Positions 1 through 7,018 of a stretch of 11,439 nucleotides of DNA are shown here, one piece after another (the first letter of the stretch is position 1; the number at the start of each line of letters is the position of its first letter). The position numbers and the translations under genes were made by a program. The notes beneath the pieces were generated by a model that did no database searches, was not told the DNA's origin, and saw only the letters and a list, made by a program, of their open reading frames with translations. Source of the DNA: Pedobacter sp. (GTDB lineage Bacteria > Bacteroidota > Bacteroidia > Sphingobacteriales > Sphingobacteriaceae); the NCBI GenBank assembly GCA_004295885.1, contig SEDG01000097.1, forward strand, positions 1 to 11,439, read 5' to 3'.

Positions 1-80
1 AAATCACTTACACAGGCCTTTATTAATCTTGTAGAAGATGAAACTATTTTCTGTTTCCCACTCCCTATTCCCCTTTCTAT

Positions 81-1751
81 CTATTTCATTCCCAAAACAT
101 CAACACCTTGGTCAAAAACGATATCAACTGGGATACCTTTTTTACTTAACCTATCTAAGTCGCCTTGCAGCTCTGCTGCAATAATCCCGTTAGTTTTTTG
201 TGCTTTTTCTACTGCGATTTTATCACCATTTCCTTGAAGCATAATGATGAAGTTAGTTAGCTCATTCATTGCTACTGCAAACTTGTCGAAATCAACTTTG
301 TAAGTTCCATTTGCAGACCTTTGAAATGCACCTTTTTCTTTAAAGAAATTAAAGCATTGCATGTTTGCTTTACCATGTGATTCTGCAGCACCAAAACGTA
401 CCGAACGTAACAAGCCAGCCATAAACGTGGTGTAATAGTCTTTAATGTCGCCCGTAAGTTCGCCTTTTTTAAGCAAGCCAGTTACCATATACAAACCTAA
501 AATATCGGCCTTGCCTTCTTCTAGCCATGAATATTGTTCTTTTAATGCAGAGCGAACTGTTCCTTTTCCTGTAATGGTGTTTTTAATGCCTAAGCCATGT
601 GCAACTTCGTGGAACATCACATTGGCAAAAAACGCATCAAACTTGATGTATTTAATTTGGTCTTTATCAATTAACTCATTTGCAATTGGCACTAAAATTT
701 TATCAAACTTAGCTTGCATTGCATTTTTCAATTGCGAACGGCGAGTACCTTTTTTCTGCTGAATAACTTCATCGTTAGGTAAGTTAACCGCTATTGTTTT
801 TGAGCCAGCATTGCAATCTCCAGCATAATATACAACATCGTAAGCATTTAACTCAGAGTCAGTGCCAGGCGTTTCTTTTTTATATTTCGCATCAACTGGT
901 AAACCTTTTTGCAATTCAGGTAGCATGGCAACATATTTCGCCAAACGTTTGCTCCATACTTTATCCTTAACTAAAACATAAGATTCAAATGATGCACGGG
1001 CGTTGAATAATTTATCGTCGTAGTTTTCAATCGGACCAATGATAATGTCAAGGCCATTGTTTTTCATGTCAAGCCAAGCGTAGTCACTGGCCGTATAGTC
1101 ATCGCTTACCAAAGCGTCAGCACGAAGGTTTAGGTATTTCTTAAGACCAGCATCATCCGCAACTAATGCTGCTTGTTTTAACAAACTGCTAGCTTTTTGT
1201 AATTCCGTAGCGTAAAGAACGTGATAAGGAACTGAAATTAATTTGCCTTGCTCGGTTCTAATCACAGAATATAGCCCGAATTTATCTTTTACATCAGATT
1301 TTTCAAGATCTTCTTTGGTCATCCCAGCAGGATAAAAAGTTCCATTTTCAGGTTTCGGACCGATTCCAGTCACAAAGGGTTTATCGCCATTTAACCTATC
1401 CCAAGGACCGTAATTAATCATTATAAACTGTTTGGTTTTTTCGTCCTTAATGGTACTTAAAAGGCTGTCACGCTGTGGGTATGCTTGTTTCCAAAATAAT
1501 TCGTCCATTATTTTGGCGGCCTCAATTAATAATGGAAGCACTTTTCTTTCGCTTACAGTAAGTGCATTTAAATCTGTACTTAACCGAACCCTTTCGTAAA
1601 TCGGTAATCGTTCAGCAACATATGCTATTAAACTGTCTTTATCTTTTTTGTCGTTATTAGCTGTTTTTTGCTTTGCGTTATTGCAAGAAAATAGGCTAGC
1701 CGTTATAGAAAGGCCTACAAGTAAAGCAACAGTTTTGTTATTATTCTTCAT
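81..1751 (-). CDS. Dipeptidyl peptidase III-like (M49) zinc peptidase, lipoprotein
   Basis: This 556-residue protein probably removes dipeptides from peptide N-termini, acting from the periplasm or outer membrane. The N-terminus is a lipoprotein signal: a basic start, a hydrophobic core and a lipobox ending L-F-S-Cys23. The zinc site is HEVAH at residues 381-385 (H381, E382, H385). The second M49 motif is EEGKAD at 411-416, in which E412 should be the third ligand. Other stretches resemble the bacterial/plant NUDIX-linked DPP III branch: GPWDRL at 115-120, IGPIENYDDKLF around 238-249, and NLPNDE followed by KGTRR around 322-338. Classical DPP III has the six-residue HExxGH, whereas this one has the five-residue HExxH form known from Caldithrix abyssi DPP III. 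No NUDIX domain is present. It is divergent from the amidase gene. The fold is confident; the substrate is not known. Confidence 0.85.
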   Translation of the reverse strand: MKNNNKTVALLVGLSITASLFSCNNAKQKTANNDKKDKDSLIAYVAERLPIYERVRLSTDLNALTVSERKVLPLLIEAAKIMDELFWKQAYPQRDSLLSTIKDEKTKQFIMINYGPWDRLNGDKPFVTGIGPKPENGTFYPAGMTKEDLEKSDVKDKFGLYSVIRTEQGKLISVPYHVLYATELQKASSLLKQAALVADDAGLKKYLNLRADALVSDDYTASDYAWLDMKNNGLDIIIGPIENYDDKLFNARASFESYVLVKDKVWSKRLAKYVAMLPELQKGLPVDAKYKKETPGTDSELNAYDVVYYAGDCNAGSKTIAVNLPNDEVIQQKKGTRRSQLKNAMQAKFDKILVPIANELIDKDQIKYIKFDAFFANVMFHEVAHGLGIKNTITGKGTVRSALKEQYSWLEEGKADILGLYMVTGLLKKGELTGDIKDYYTTFMAGLLRSVRFGAAESHGKANMQCFNFFKEKGAFQRSANGTYKVDFDKFAVAMNELTNFIIMLQGNGDKIAVEKAQKTNGIIAAELQGDLDRLSKKGIPVDIVFDQGVDVLGMK

Positions 1752-1845
1752 TTGGTTACGAAATTGATTTTATTTTATTTCAATGCACTAAATTAGCAAA
1801 AAATACAAGCAAATTTTTATTGATTACCATTACTAAACAAAAGCC

Positions 1846-2679
1846 ATGCCGTTAAAAAAGTCAATTTTAAATAATGCAATTTTATTAGGATTCGGTTTAT
1901 TTTTAACCAACTGTAGCACCAATAAATATGCCGCAACAGATAAAATTTATAAAAATATGGCGAAGGATTTCTCTAAAACCCTTAGAGCAACTCCACCAGA
2001 AGGACAAACCATAGATTCTCTTAACAACCAACAGTATTTTGTGGGTACGGTTAATATGGGAATTAGGAAACCTAATTTTGTAATTATTCACCACACCGCA
2101 CAAGATTCTTTAGCGCAAACCATAAAAACATTTACTATTGCAAGAACGGCGGTGAGCGCTCATTATGTTGTGAGTAGAGATGGAAAAGTGGTGCAAATGG
2201 TGAACGACTATTTAAGGGCACAGCATGCTGGAGCAGGTAAATGGGGAAGTGTTACCGATATGAATTCTTGTTCTATTGGTATAGAAATGGATAACAATGG
2301 CACAACGGATGTTTGGACAGATGCACAAATTAATAGCCTTTGCGCTTTATTGGCTACCTTGAAAAAGAAGTATAGTATTCCAACAGCTAACTTTATTGGC
2401 CATGCTGATTTTGCCCCAACCCGTAAGCCAGATCCAAATAATTTCCCTTGGAAAACATTAGCTAAAAAAGGTTTTGGATTATGGTTTGATGATGTTTTGC
2501 AAATGCCACCAGCAGATTTTGATACTACTTCTGCCTTGCGCATTATTGGTTACGATGTAAAAAATTTAGGCTCAGCCATTACAGCTTTTAAACGTCATTT
2601 TGTGGGCAATGATTTAACGCCAACCTTAACAGACCCAGATAAGTTGATTCTGTATAATTTATACAAGAAATATATGTAA
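1846..2679 (+). CDS. AmiD-like N-acetylmuramoyl-L-alanine amidase lipoprotein
   Basis: A 277-residue zinc amidase of the Amidase_2/PGRP fold, expected to cut the bond between N-acetylmuramic acid and L-alanine in murein or anhydro-muropeptides. The signal peptide ends in the lipobox L-T-N-Cys23, which suggests outer-membrane anchoring facing the periplasm. Zinc ligands by alignment to AmiD/AmpD are H82 (in IIHHTA), H186 (in GHADFAP) and D196. The H-to-D spacing of 10 matches E. coli AmiD. E147 (GIEM) and K194 (TRKPDP) are the likely catalytic residues. The last 60 or so residues (IIGYDVKN onward) resemble the small peptidoglycan-binding-like tail of AmiD, and the length matches AmiD (276). 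A role in cell-wall recycling or remodelling is inferred. Its promoter must lie in the 94-bp spacer shared with the divergent M49 gene; I saw no strong -7 box there. Confidence 0.9.
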   Translation: MPLKKSILNNAILLGFGLFLTNCSTNKYAATDKIYKNMAKDFSKTLRATPPEGQTIDSLNNQQYFVGTVNMGIRKPNFVIIHHTAQDSLAQTIKTFTIARTAVSAHYVVSRDGKVVQMVNDYLRAQHAGAGKWGSVTDMNSCSIGIEMDNNGTTDVWTDAQINSLCALLATLKKKYSIPTANFIGHADFAPTRKPDPNNFPWKTLAKKGFGLWFDDVLQMPPADFDTTSALRIIGYDVKNLGSAITAFKRHFVGNDLTPTLTDPDKLILYNLYKKYM

Positions 2680-2691
2680 AACGTAAGACAG

Positions 2692-2733
2692 AAAATGTAA
2701 GATGTAATGAGGCCATTTCCCATCTTACATTTT
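2692..2733. terminator. Perfect inverted repeat between convergent genes, likely bidirectional terminator
   Basis: AAAATGTAAGATG at 2692-2704 is perfectly repeated in inverse at 2721-2733, giving a 13-bp stem around a 16-nt loop. The loop contains a nested AATG...CATT pair (2706-2709 and 2714-2717). It sits 12 bp after the amidase stop and 10 bp from the end of glnS, so it could terminate both. The stem is AT-rich and the T-tracts are short, so termination efficiency is uncertain; it may equally be a copy of an intergenic repeat. Confidence 0.6.
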
Positions 2734-2743
2734 CCCTTTTACT

Positions 2744-4399
2744 TTAAGCTTTCGGTTTCCAAGCTTCTTTTAAACCAACAGTTCTGTTGAAAATGATGTT
2801 TCCAGGCTTAGAATCTTTATCTACGTTAAAGTATCCTTTGCGTATAAATTGATAACCAATTCCTTGTTCTGCATTAGCTAAATAAGGCTCAATGTATGCT
2901 TGTTTAATCACTTGCATACTATCTGGATTTAAATAATCCTTAAAGTCGCCTTCTTCGCTATCTGGGGATTCTACGGTGAATAAGCGGTCGTATAAACGAA
3001 CCTCTGCGGTTTCTGCGTGTTTCGCACTTACCCAATGGATGGTTCCTTTAACATTTATACCACTTGTATCTTCACCGCTTTTAGATTCTGGAATATAGGT
3101 ACAATGAATTTCTGTTACATTTCCATTTTCGTCTTTCTTGAAATCTTCGCACTTAACAATGTAAGCATGTTTTAATCTTACGGTTGCACCTGGCGCCAAT
3201 CTGAACCATTTTTTTGCTGGCTCTTCCATGAAATCTTCACGCTCTATCCAAAGTTCATTACTGAAAGGAATTTCGCGAGTTCCGCCTTTATCTTCAACTT
3301 CTGGATTGTTTTCTCCTATTAAAATTTCTTCACCTTTGGTGTAATTGGTAATGACTAATTTAATTGGATCTAAAACCGCCATTACACGAGTAGCTCTTTT
3401 ATTTAAGTCTTCTCGAATACAGAATTCTAATAAGCTTAACTCAATTAAATTCTCTCTTTTGGCAATGCCGATGCGCTCGCAAAACTCTTTAATACTTTCT
3501 GGAGTGTAACCTCTTCTACGCAAACCACTAATAGTAGGCATACGAGGGTCGTCCCAACCGCTAACCATATTTTCATTAACCAATTGCATTAATTTACGTT
3601 TGCTCATTACAGTATAAGTAAGGTTCAAACGTGCAAATTCATATTGTTTAGACGGAAAAATTCCTAATTTTTCAATAAACCAATCATATAATTCTCTGTG
3701 AGAGACATATTCTAAAGTACAAATTGAATGCGTGATGTTTTCGATGCTATCACTTTGTCCGTGTGCAAAATCATACATCGGGTAAATGCACCAAGCATCT
3801 CCAGTACGGTGATGATGAGCGTGTTTAATGCGGTAAATAATTGGGTCACGCATCAACATATTAGAGCTAGACAAGTCGATTTTAGCCCTTAATGTACAAG
3901 TTCCATCAGCGAATTCGCCATTCTTCATACTGGCAAATAAAGCTAGATTTTCATCAACACTACGTTCTCTATAGGCACTTGGTGTACCTGGTTCTGTAGG
4001 CGTTCCTTTTTGAGTAGCAATTTCTTCAGCTGTGCTATGGTCTACATAGGCTAAGCCATCTTCTATCAGTTTTACAGCAAAAGAATGTAGCTGATCAAAA
4101 TAATCTGATGCATATAATTCATTTTTCCACTGAAAGCCCAACCATTGAATATCTGCCTGTTGGCTATCTACATATTCCGTTTTTTCAGTTACTGGATTAG
4201 TATCGTCAAAACGTAGGTTAGTGTAACCCCCATATTTTTGGGTTAAGCCAAAATTAAGGCAAATCGCTTTAGCATGTCCAATGTGTAAGTATCCGTTAGG
4301 CTCTGGTGGAAAACGAGTTACCAAGATTTTCGTCTTTCCACTACTTAAATCATTCTCTATTAGCTCTTCAATAAAGTTCAATGATTTTTCTTCACTCAT
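2744..4399 (-). CDS. glnS: Glutaminyl-tRNA synthetase
   Basis: Charges tRNA-Gln directly with glutamine in the cytoplasm. This is a class I synthetase of 551 residues, close to the 554 of E. coli GlnRS. The ATP-binding HIGH motif is HIGH at 39-42 within PPEPNGYLHIGHAK. The KMSKS-equivalent is MSKR at 265-268 (VMSKRKL). The catalytic domain runs to about residue 340, followed by the two-part beta-barrel anticodon-binding region to the C-terminus. GlnRS rather than GluRS is indicated by the PPEPNGYLHIGH signature and by the VMSKRKL loop. The chosen start gives MSEEKSLNF immediately before the conserved core. A perfect TAACTTTG -7 box lies 23 bp upstream, so it may be transcribed on its own as well as from the gene 35 bp upstream. 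It converges with the amidase gene. Confidence 0.97.
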   Translation of the reverse strand: MSEEKSLNFIEELIENDLSSGKTKILVTRFPPEPNGYLHIGHAKAICLNFGLTQKYGGYTNLRFDDTNPVTEKTEYVDSQQADIQWLGFQWKNELYASDYFDQLHSFAVKLIEDGLAYVDHSTAEEIATQKGTPTEPGTPSAYRERSVDENLALFASMKNGEFADGTCTLRAKIDLSSSNMLMRDPIIYRIKHAHHHRTGDAWCIYPMYDFAHGQSDSIENITHSICTLEYVSHRELYDWFIEKLGIFPSKQYEFARLNLTYTVMSKRKLMQLVNENMVSGWDDPRMPTISGLRRRGYTPESIKEFCERIGIAKRENLIELSLLEFCIREDLNKRATRVMAVLDPIKLVITNYTKGEEILIGENNPEVEDKGGTREIPFSNELWIEREDFMEEPAKKWFRLAPGATVRLKHAYIVKCEDFKKDENGNVTEIHCTYIPESKSGEDTSGINVKGTIHWVSAKHAETAEVRLYDRLFTVESPDSEEGDFKDYLNPDSMQVIKQAYIEPYLANAEQGIGYQFIRKGYFNVDKDSKPGNIIFNRTVGLKEAWKPKA

Positions 4400-4421
4400 A
4401 AAAATTATAGATTATAGACTC

Positions 4422-4429
4422 CAAAGTTA
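4422..4429 (-). promoter_or_regulatory. Candidate Bacteroidota -7 box for glnS
   Basis: On the minus strand the sequence is TAACTTTG, a full match to the Bacteroidota -7 consensus TAnnTTTG, 23 bp upstream of the glnS ATG. I do not see a TTG -33 element at the usual distance. The box lies in the 35-bp gap after the upstream 109-codon gene. Confidence 0.35.
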
Positions 4430-4434
4430 ATAAA

Positions 4435-4764
4435 TTAACCCGTTTTATCAGCTATTTGAATAGCTTGTTGAGTGCTTTTATTCTCTTTAAGGTATTTGGA
4501 AATGGCAGCATGGTAAGCTATTTGGCCTTTAGGTATCGTTTTAATAAACGCTTGCTTTTTCTCGGGGTCTGAGAGGATACTCGTTGCATAAGCCTGTGCA
4601 GCTTTAAATAGGATTTGATTATCCTTCTGCCTTTCCGTTTTGACCACCTTAGACATATCTGGATATTTGCTGATAACAGTCTTATTGCTGTAGTTTTTGA
4701 AAATGATGTTGCCCACCTTACCACTTAGGGTTTCGGTAACGATGTTGTTTTTTGAAATTGCCAT
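4435..4764 (-). CDS. Hypothetical protein, 109 residues, upstream of glnS
   Basis: I do not recognise the function. The protein is small, basic, and has no signal peptide or membrane segment, so it is probably cytoplasmic. The N-terminal part (LSGKVGNIIFKNYSNKTVISKYP, residues 13-35, read in two blocks GKVGNIIF and TVISKYP) looks like a pair of beta strands. It is reminiscent of short Bacteroidota proteins that begin with a Gly-rich strand and a conserved Pro, such as the DUF6266 type, but that link is weak. Residues 44-105 look helical and Lys/Gln/Ala-rich. It reads in the same direction as glnS with a 35-bp gap, so partial co-transcription is possible. Upstream, TATCTTTA (4780-4787, minus) matches the -7 consensus except for its last base. 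Ordinary codon use and the collinear position support a real gene. Confidence 0.65.
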   Translation of the reverse strand: MAISKNNIVTETLSGKVGNIIFKNYSNKTVISKYPDMSKVVKTERQKDNQILFKAAQAYATSILSDPEKKQAFIKTIPKGQIAYHAAISKYLKENKSTQQAIQIADKTG

Positions 4765-4812
4765 AGGTTTTGGTTTGCCTAAAGATAGTTAAAGATTAAC
4801 TAAACCTCTATT

Positions 4813-4856
4813 ATCCTTCGTTCATCTTACGTTCATCCTTCGTTCATCCTTCGTTA
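4813..4856. repeat. Four tandem 11-bp direct repeats
   Basis: Units are at 4813-4823, 4824-4834, 4835-4845 and 4846-4856. Units 1 and 3 are identical (ATCCTTCGTTC), unit 2 differs at two positions, and unit 4 differs at its last base. The 11-bp phase continues in the next 33 bp with a different motif: TGGCTCT or TGGTTCT recurs at 11-bp steps up to 4889. The array lies between a minus-strand gene start and the plus-strand cobalamin-subunit gene. It is too short and unspaced to be a CRISPR. Confidence 0.85.
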
Positions 4857-4971
4857 TAACTGGCTCTAAGCTGGCTCTATGATGGTTCTTGACTTCCTTG
4901 TAATTACATTTAAGAGAGGTTATTTAAAAACCACTAATTTCTTTACATTTACATTCCAATTGTTATCAAAT

Positions 4972-5391
4972 ATGGACAATACATTGAATAGACCTATTCG
5001 GGTTTTAGTAGCAAAAGTTGGCTTAGACGGGCATGATCGTGGTGCAAAAGTGATCGCAACATCATTAAGAGATGCGGGTATGGAGGTCATTTACACTGGG
5101 CTACGCCAAACGCCCGAAATGGTGGTAAATGCGGCTTTACAAGAAGATGTAGATGCCATAGGGATCTCGATTCTTTCAGGCGCACACATGACGGTTTTTC
5201 CAAAGATTATAACTATCATGAAAGAGAAACAATTAACAGATGTATTATTAACTGGCGGAGGAATTATACCAGCTGGAGATATGAAAAAGCTTCAGGAAAT
5301 TGGTGTTGGAGAACTTTTTCCGCCTGGAACACCGATGGCAAGTATAGTAACTTATATAGAAGATTGGGTTGTTAAAAACAGAAATTTTTAA
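4972..5391 (+). CDS. Stand-alone cobalamin-binding subunit of an acyl-CoA mutase (methylmalonyl-CoA mutase type)
   Basis: A 139-residue B12-binding domain equivalent to the C-terminal domain of methylmalonyl-CoA mutase. All three cobalamin signatures are present: DxHxxG (D19, H21, G24; H21 would be the lower axial ligand to cobalt), SxL (S67, L69) and the Gly-rich TGGG at 95-98. There is no TIM-barrel catalytic domain, so it must pair with a separate substrate-binding mutase subunit encoded elsewhere, as in split methylmalonyl/isobutyryl-CoA-type mutases. The frame is open upstream to an ATG at 4879, but I chose 4972 because MDNTLNRPIRVLVAKVGLDGH has the family's usual short lead, and the extra 31 residues would run into the repeat region. 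The crotonase gene follows after 3 bp. The fold is certain; the exact substrate is not. Confidence 0.9.
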   Translation: MDNTLNRPIRVLVAKVGLDGHDRGAKVIATSLRDAGMEVIYTGLRQTPEMVVNAALQEDVDAIGISILSGAHMTVFPKIITIMKEKQLTDVLLTGGGIIPAGDMKKLQEIGVGELFPPGTPMASIVTYIEDWVVKNRNF

Positions 5392-5394
5392 GTT

Positions 5395-6177
5395 ATGGCA
5401 TATCAACAAATCATTGCAGAAGTAAAAGAGCAGATTTTTTACATCACCATCAATAGAGAACAAAAATTGAATGCCTTAAACAAAGAGGTGCTAAGTGAAC
5501 TGGCTGCTGCTATAGCTTTTGCATCACAGAGTGAAGAAGTGAGAGGGGTACTATTAACAGGGGCTGGTGAGAAAGCTTTTGTTGCAGGCGCAGATATTTC
5601 TGAGTTTCAAAATTATTCATTAGCTGAAGGGAAAGAATTGGCCAGAAGCGGACATCAAAATGTTTTCGATGCGATAGAAAATTGTCCAAAGCCTGTTGTA
5701 GCGGCCATTAATGGTTTCGCCCTTGGCGGAGGATTAGAATTGGCGATGGCTTGCCATATTCGTGTAGCGAGCGATAATGCAAAGCTGGGTTTGCCTGAAG
5801 CTACCCTAGGTTTAATACCAGGGTATGGCGGTACACAAAGACTAACGCAATTAGTGGGAAAAGGTAGGGCTATAGAAATGATTACAACGGCCGATATGAT
5901 TACTGCAGAAAAAGCTTATCAAATTGGATTGGTAAATGAAGTCGTTCCTCAGGCAGAACTAACCGCAAAGGCAGAAGAGATTTTAAATAAAATTAAAACT
6001 AGAGCACCTTTGGCAATTGCAAGTGCGATTAAGGCAGTTAATGCTTCTCTAAAAGAAAATGTTAATGGTTTCGATGTAGAAATTGATGAGTTTGCCAATT
6101 GTTTCCAAACAGAAGACTTTAAAGAAGGGGTAGTAGCTTTCTTAGAGAAAAGGAAAGCGACTTTTAAAGGGAGATAG
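5395..6177 (+). CDS. Enoyl-CoA hydratase/isomerase (crotonase) family protein
   Basis: A 260-residue crotonase, cytoplasmic, expected to add water across trans-2-enoyl-CoA. Both catalytic glutamates of hydratases are present: E115 in GGGLELAM and E135 in LPEATLGLIPGYGGTQRL, with the same 20-residue spacing as E144/E164 of rat mitochondrial enoyl-CoA hydratase. The oxyanion hole is A66 (AGADI) and G112. The length and full set of motifs fit a typical short-chain enoyl-CoA hydratase. The start lies 3 bp after the stop of the cobalamin-binding subunit, so the two are almost certainly one transcript. This ties the enzyme to branched-chain amino-acid, propionate or short-chain acyl-CoA metabolism (inference). 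Close crotonase relatives such as methylmalonyl-CoA decarboxylase are less likely because both acid/base glutamates are kept. Confidence 0.92.
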   Translation: MAYQQIIAEVKEQIFYITINREQKLNALNKEVLSELAAAIAFASQSEEVRGVLLTGAGEKAFVAGADISEFQNYSLAEGKELARSGHQNVFDAIENCPKPVVAAINGFALGGGLELAMACHIRVASDNAKLGLPEATLGLIPGYGGTQRLTQLVGKGRAIEMITTADMITAEKAYQIGLVNEVVPQAELTAKAEEILNKIKTRAPLAIASAIKAVNASLKENVNGFDVEIDEFANCFQTEDFKEGVVAFLEKRKATFKGR

Positions 6178-6250
6178 TGTGTTTTTATATACTTAAAAAT
6201 TCATTTATTTGTTTGATATTCAGTATATTAATTAATAGTACGTGTTATTG

Positions 6251-6281
6251 GGTATTATAATATACCTATTTATGGGTATAT
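6251..6281. repeat. Alternating inverted repeats upstream of the beta-barrel gene
   Basis: GGTAT (6251-6255), ATATACC (6260-6266) and GGTATAT (6275-6281) lie in a row. The middle arm can pair with either outer arm, through a 5-bp stem with a 6-nt loop or a 7-bp stem with an 8-nt loop. The site is 64 bp upstream of the next start codon, so it could be an operator or a 5'-leader structure. The bases are mostly A/T, and chance is possible. Confidence 0.35.
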
Positions 6282-6344
6282 GTTTTATCAGGGTTTGTTC
6301 CAATATTTGGTAAACAAAAATTAATCAAATTAACTCGATCAAAC

Positions 6345-6878
6345 ATGAAAAAACTAGTATTTACTTTATTAGCTGGCGCAATGCTACTGGCTGGTTCAAA
6401 TCTAAAAGCACAAAATGCAGGCGTTAACGGTTTCAAATTCGGTATTGGACTTGAAGGCGCTTTACCCCTAAGTGGTTTAAAAGCATCTTATGATGTTGGC
6501 GCAGGTTTAACGTTAAGATTTAGTCAAGGTATTGCAGAAAATTTCGATGCAACCTTAACTACAGGTGCAATTGCGTTTATTCCTAAAGATTTAGCAAACG
6601 CAAATCTTGATACAAAAGCAGCAATATGGATCCCAATCAAAGCAGGTGGTCGTTACATGTTCTCTGAAAACTTTTATGGTATGGCAGAAGCAGGGGTAAC
6701 CATTGCTAAAACTTACTTACCATCTGCTGCCGGCGGAAATGTTACCTCGGTAAGTAGTACAAGTTTTACTTATGCGCCAGGTGTAGGTGCTAAATTTGGA
6801 GGCTTTGATATTGGCGTGAGATATGAAGGATTAGACGGTGCAGGATTTATGGGATTAAGATTAGGCTTCACTTTTTAA
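6345..6878 (+). CDS. Small outer-membrane beta-barrel protein
   Basis: A 177-residue secreted protein. Residues 1-22 form a Sec signal peptide (KK start, hydrophobic core, cleavage near LKA-Q). The mature part alternates polar and hydrophobic residues in Gly/aromatic-rich strands, for example LTLRFSQGI, GGRYMF and GVRYEGLDGAGFMGLRLGFTF. It ends in a C-terminal Phe after LGFT, the usual BAM-recognised beta-signal. The size fits an eight-stranded OmpA/OmpX-like barrel of the outer membrane beta-barrel (OMP_b-brl) class common in Bacteroidota. No TonB box or plug domain is present, and the ligand and function are unknown. It is monocistronic: a 167-bp leader region lies upstream and a hairpin terminator directly downstream. 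Confidence 0.85.
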   Translation: MKKLVFTLLAGAMLLAGSNLKAQNAGVNGFKFGIGLEGALPLSGLKASYDVGAGLTLRFSQGIAENFDATLTTGAIAFIPKDLANANLDTKAAIWIPIKAGGRYMFSENFYGMAEAGVTIAKTYLPSAAGGNVTSVSSTSFTYAPGVGAKFGGFDIGVRYEGLDGAGFMGLRLGFTF

Positions 6879-6901
6879 CCGCTAAGAAAATAATTTAATT
6901 T

Positions 6902-6934
6902 AAAAGCATCTGTTTCTTGACAGGTGCTTTTTTT
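6902..6934 (+). terminator. Rho-independent terminator of the beta-barrel gene
   Basis: Arms AAAAGCATCTG (6902-6912) and CAGGTGCTTTT (6921-6931) form an 11-bp stem with one G-U wobble and an 8-nt loop. A seven-T run (6928-6934) follows. It starts 24 bp after the stop codon. Confidence 0.88.
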
Positions 6935-7018
6935 ATTTGATTTTTTGTTAAAATAGGTGTAGAAAATATTTCCCAAACTAAATATTTATTTATATTTAGC
7001 TATTATTTAGTTATTTAT

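Noticed and set aside
1..80. 3' end of another gene at the left edge
   Set aside because: Only 80 bases are visible, and no frame gives a recognisable protein end.
445..762. Plus-strand open frame inside the M49 gene
   Set aside because: It is antisense to a well-supported gene with an intact zinc motif and has no recognisable protein features.
4813..4889. CRISPR array
   Set aside because: The units are only 11 bp and directly adjacent, with no spacers and no cas genes.
4879..4971. N-terminal extension of the cobalamin-binding subunit from an upstream in-frame ATG
   Set aside because: The extra 31 residues have no resemblance to the family and overlap the repeat tract; the conserved domain begins shortly after the ATG at 4972.
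4765..4971. Cobalamin riboswitch before the B12-binding subunit gene
   Set aside because: I see no B12-box-like element or the extended GC-containing helices; the region is repeats and AT-rich sequence.
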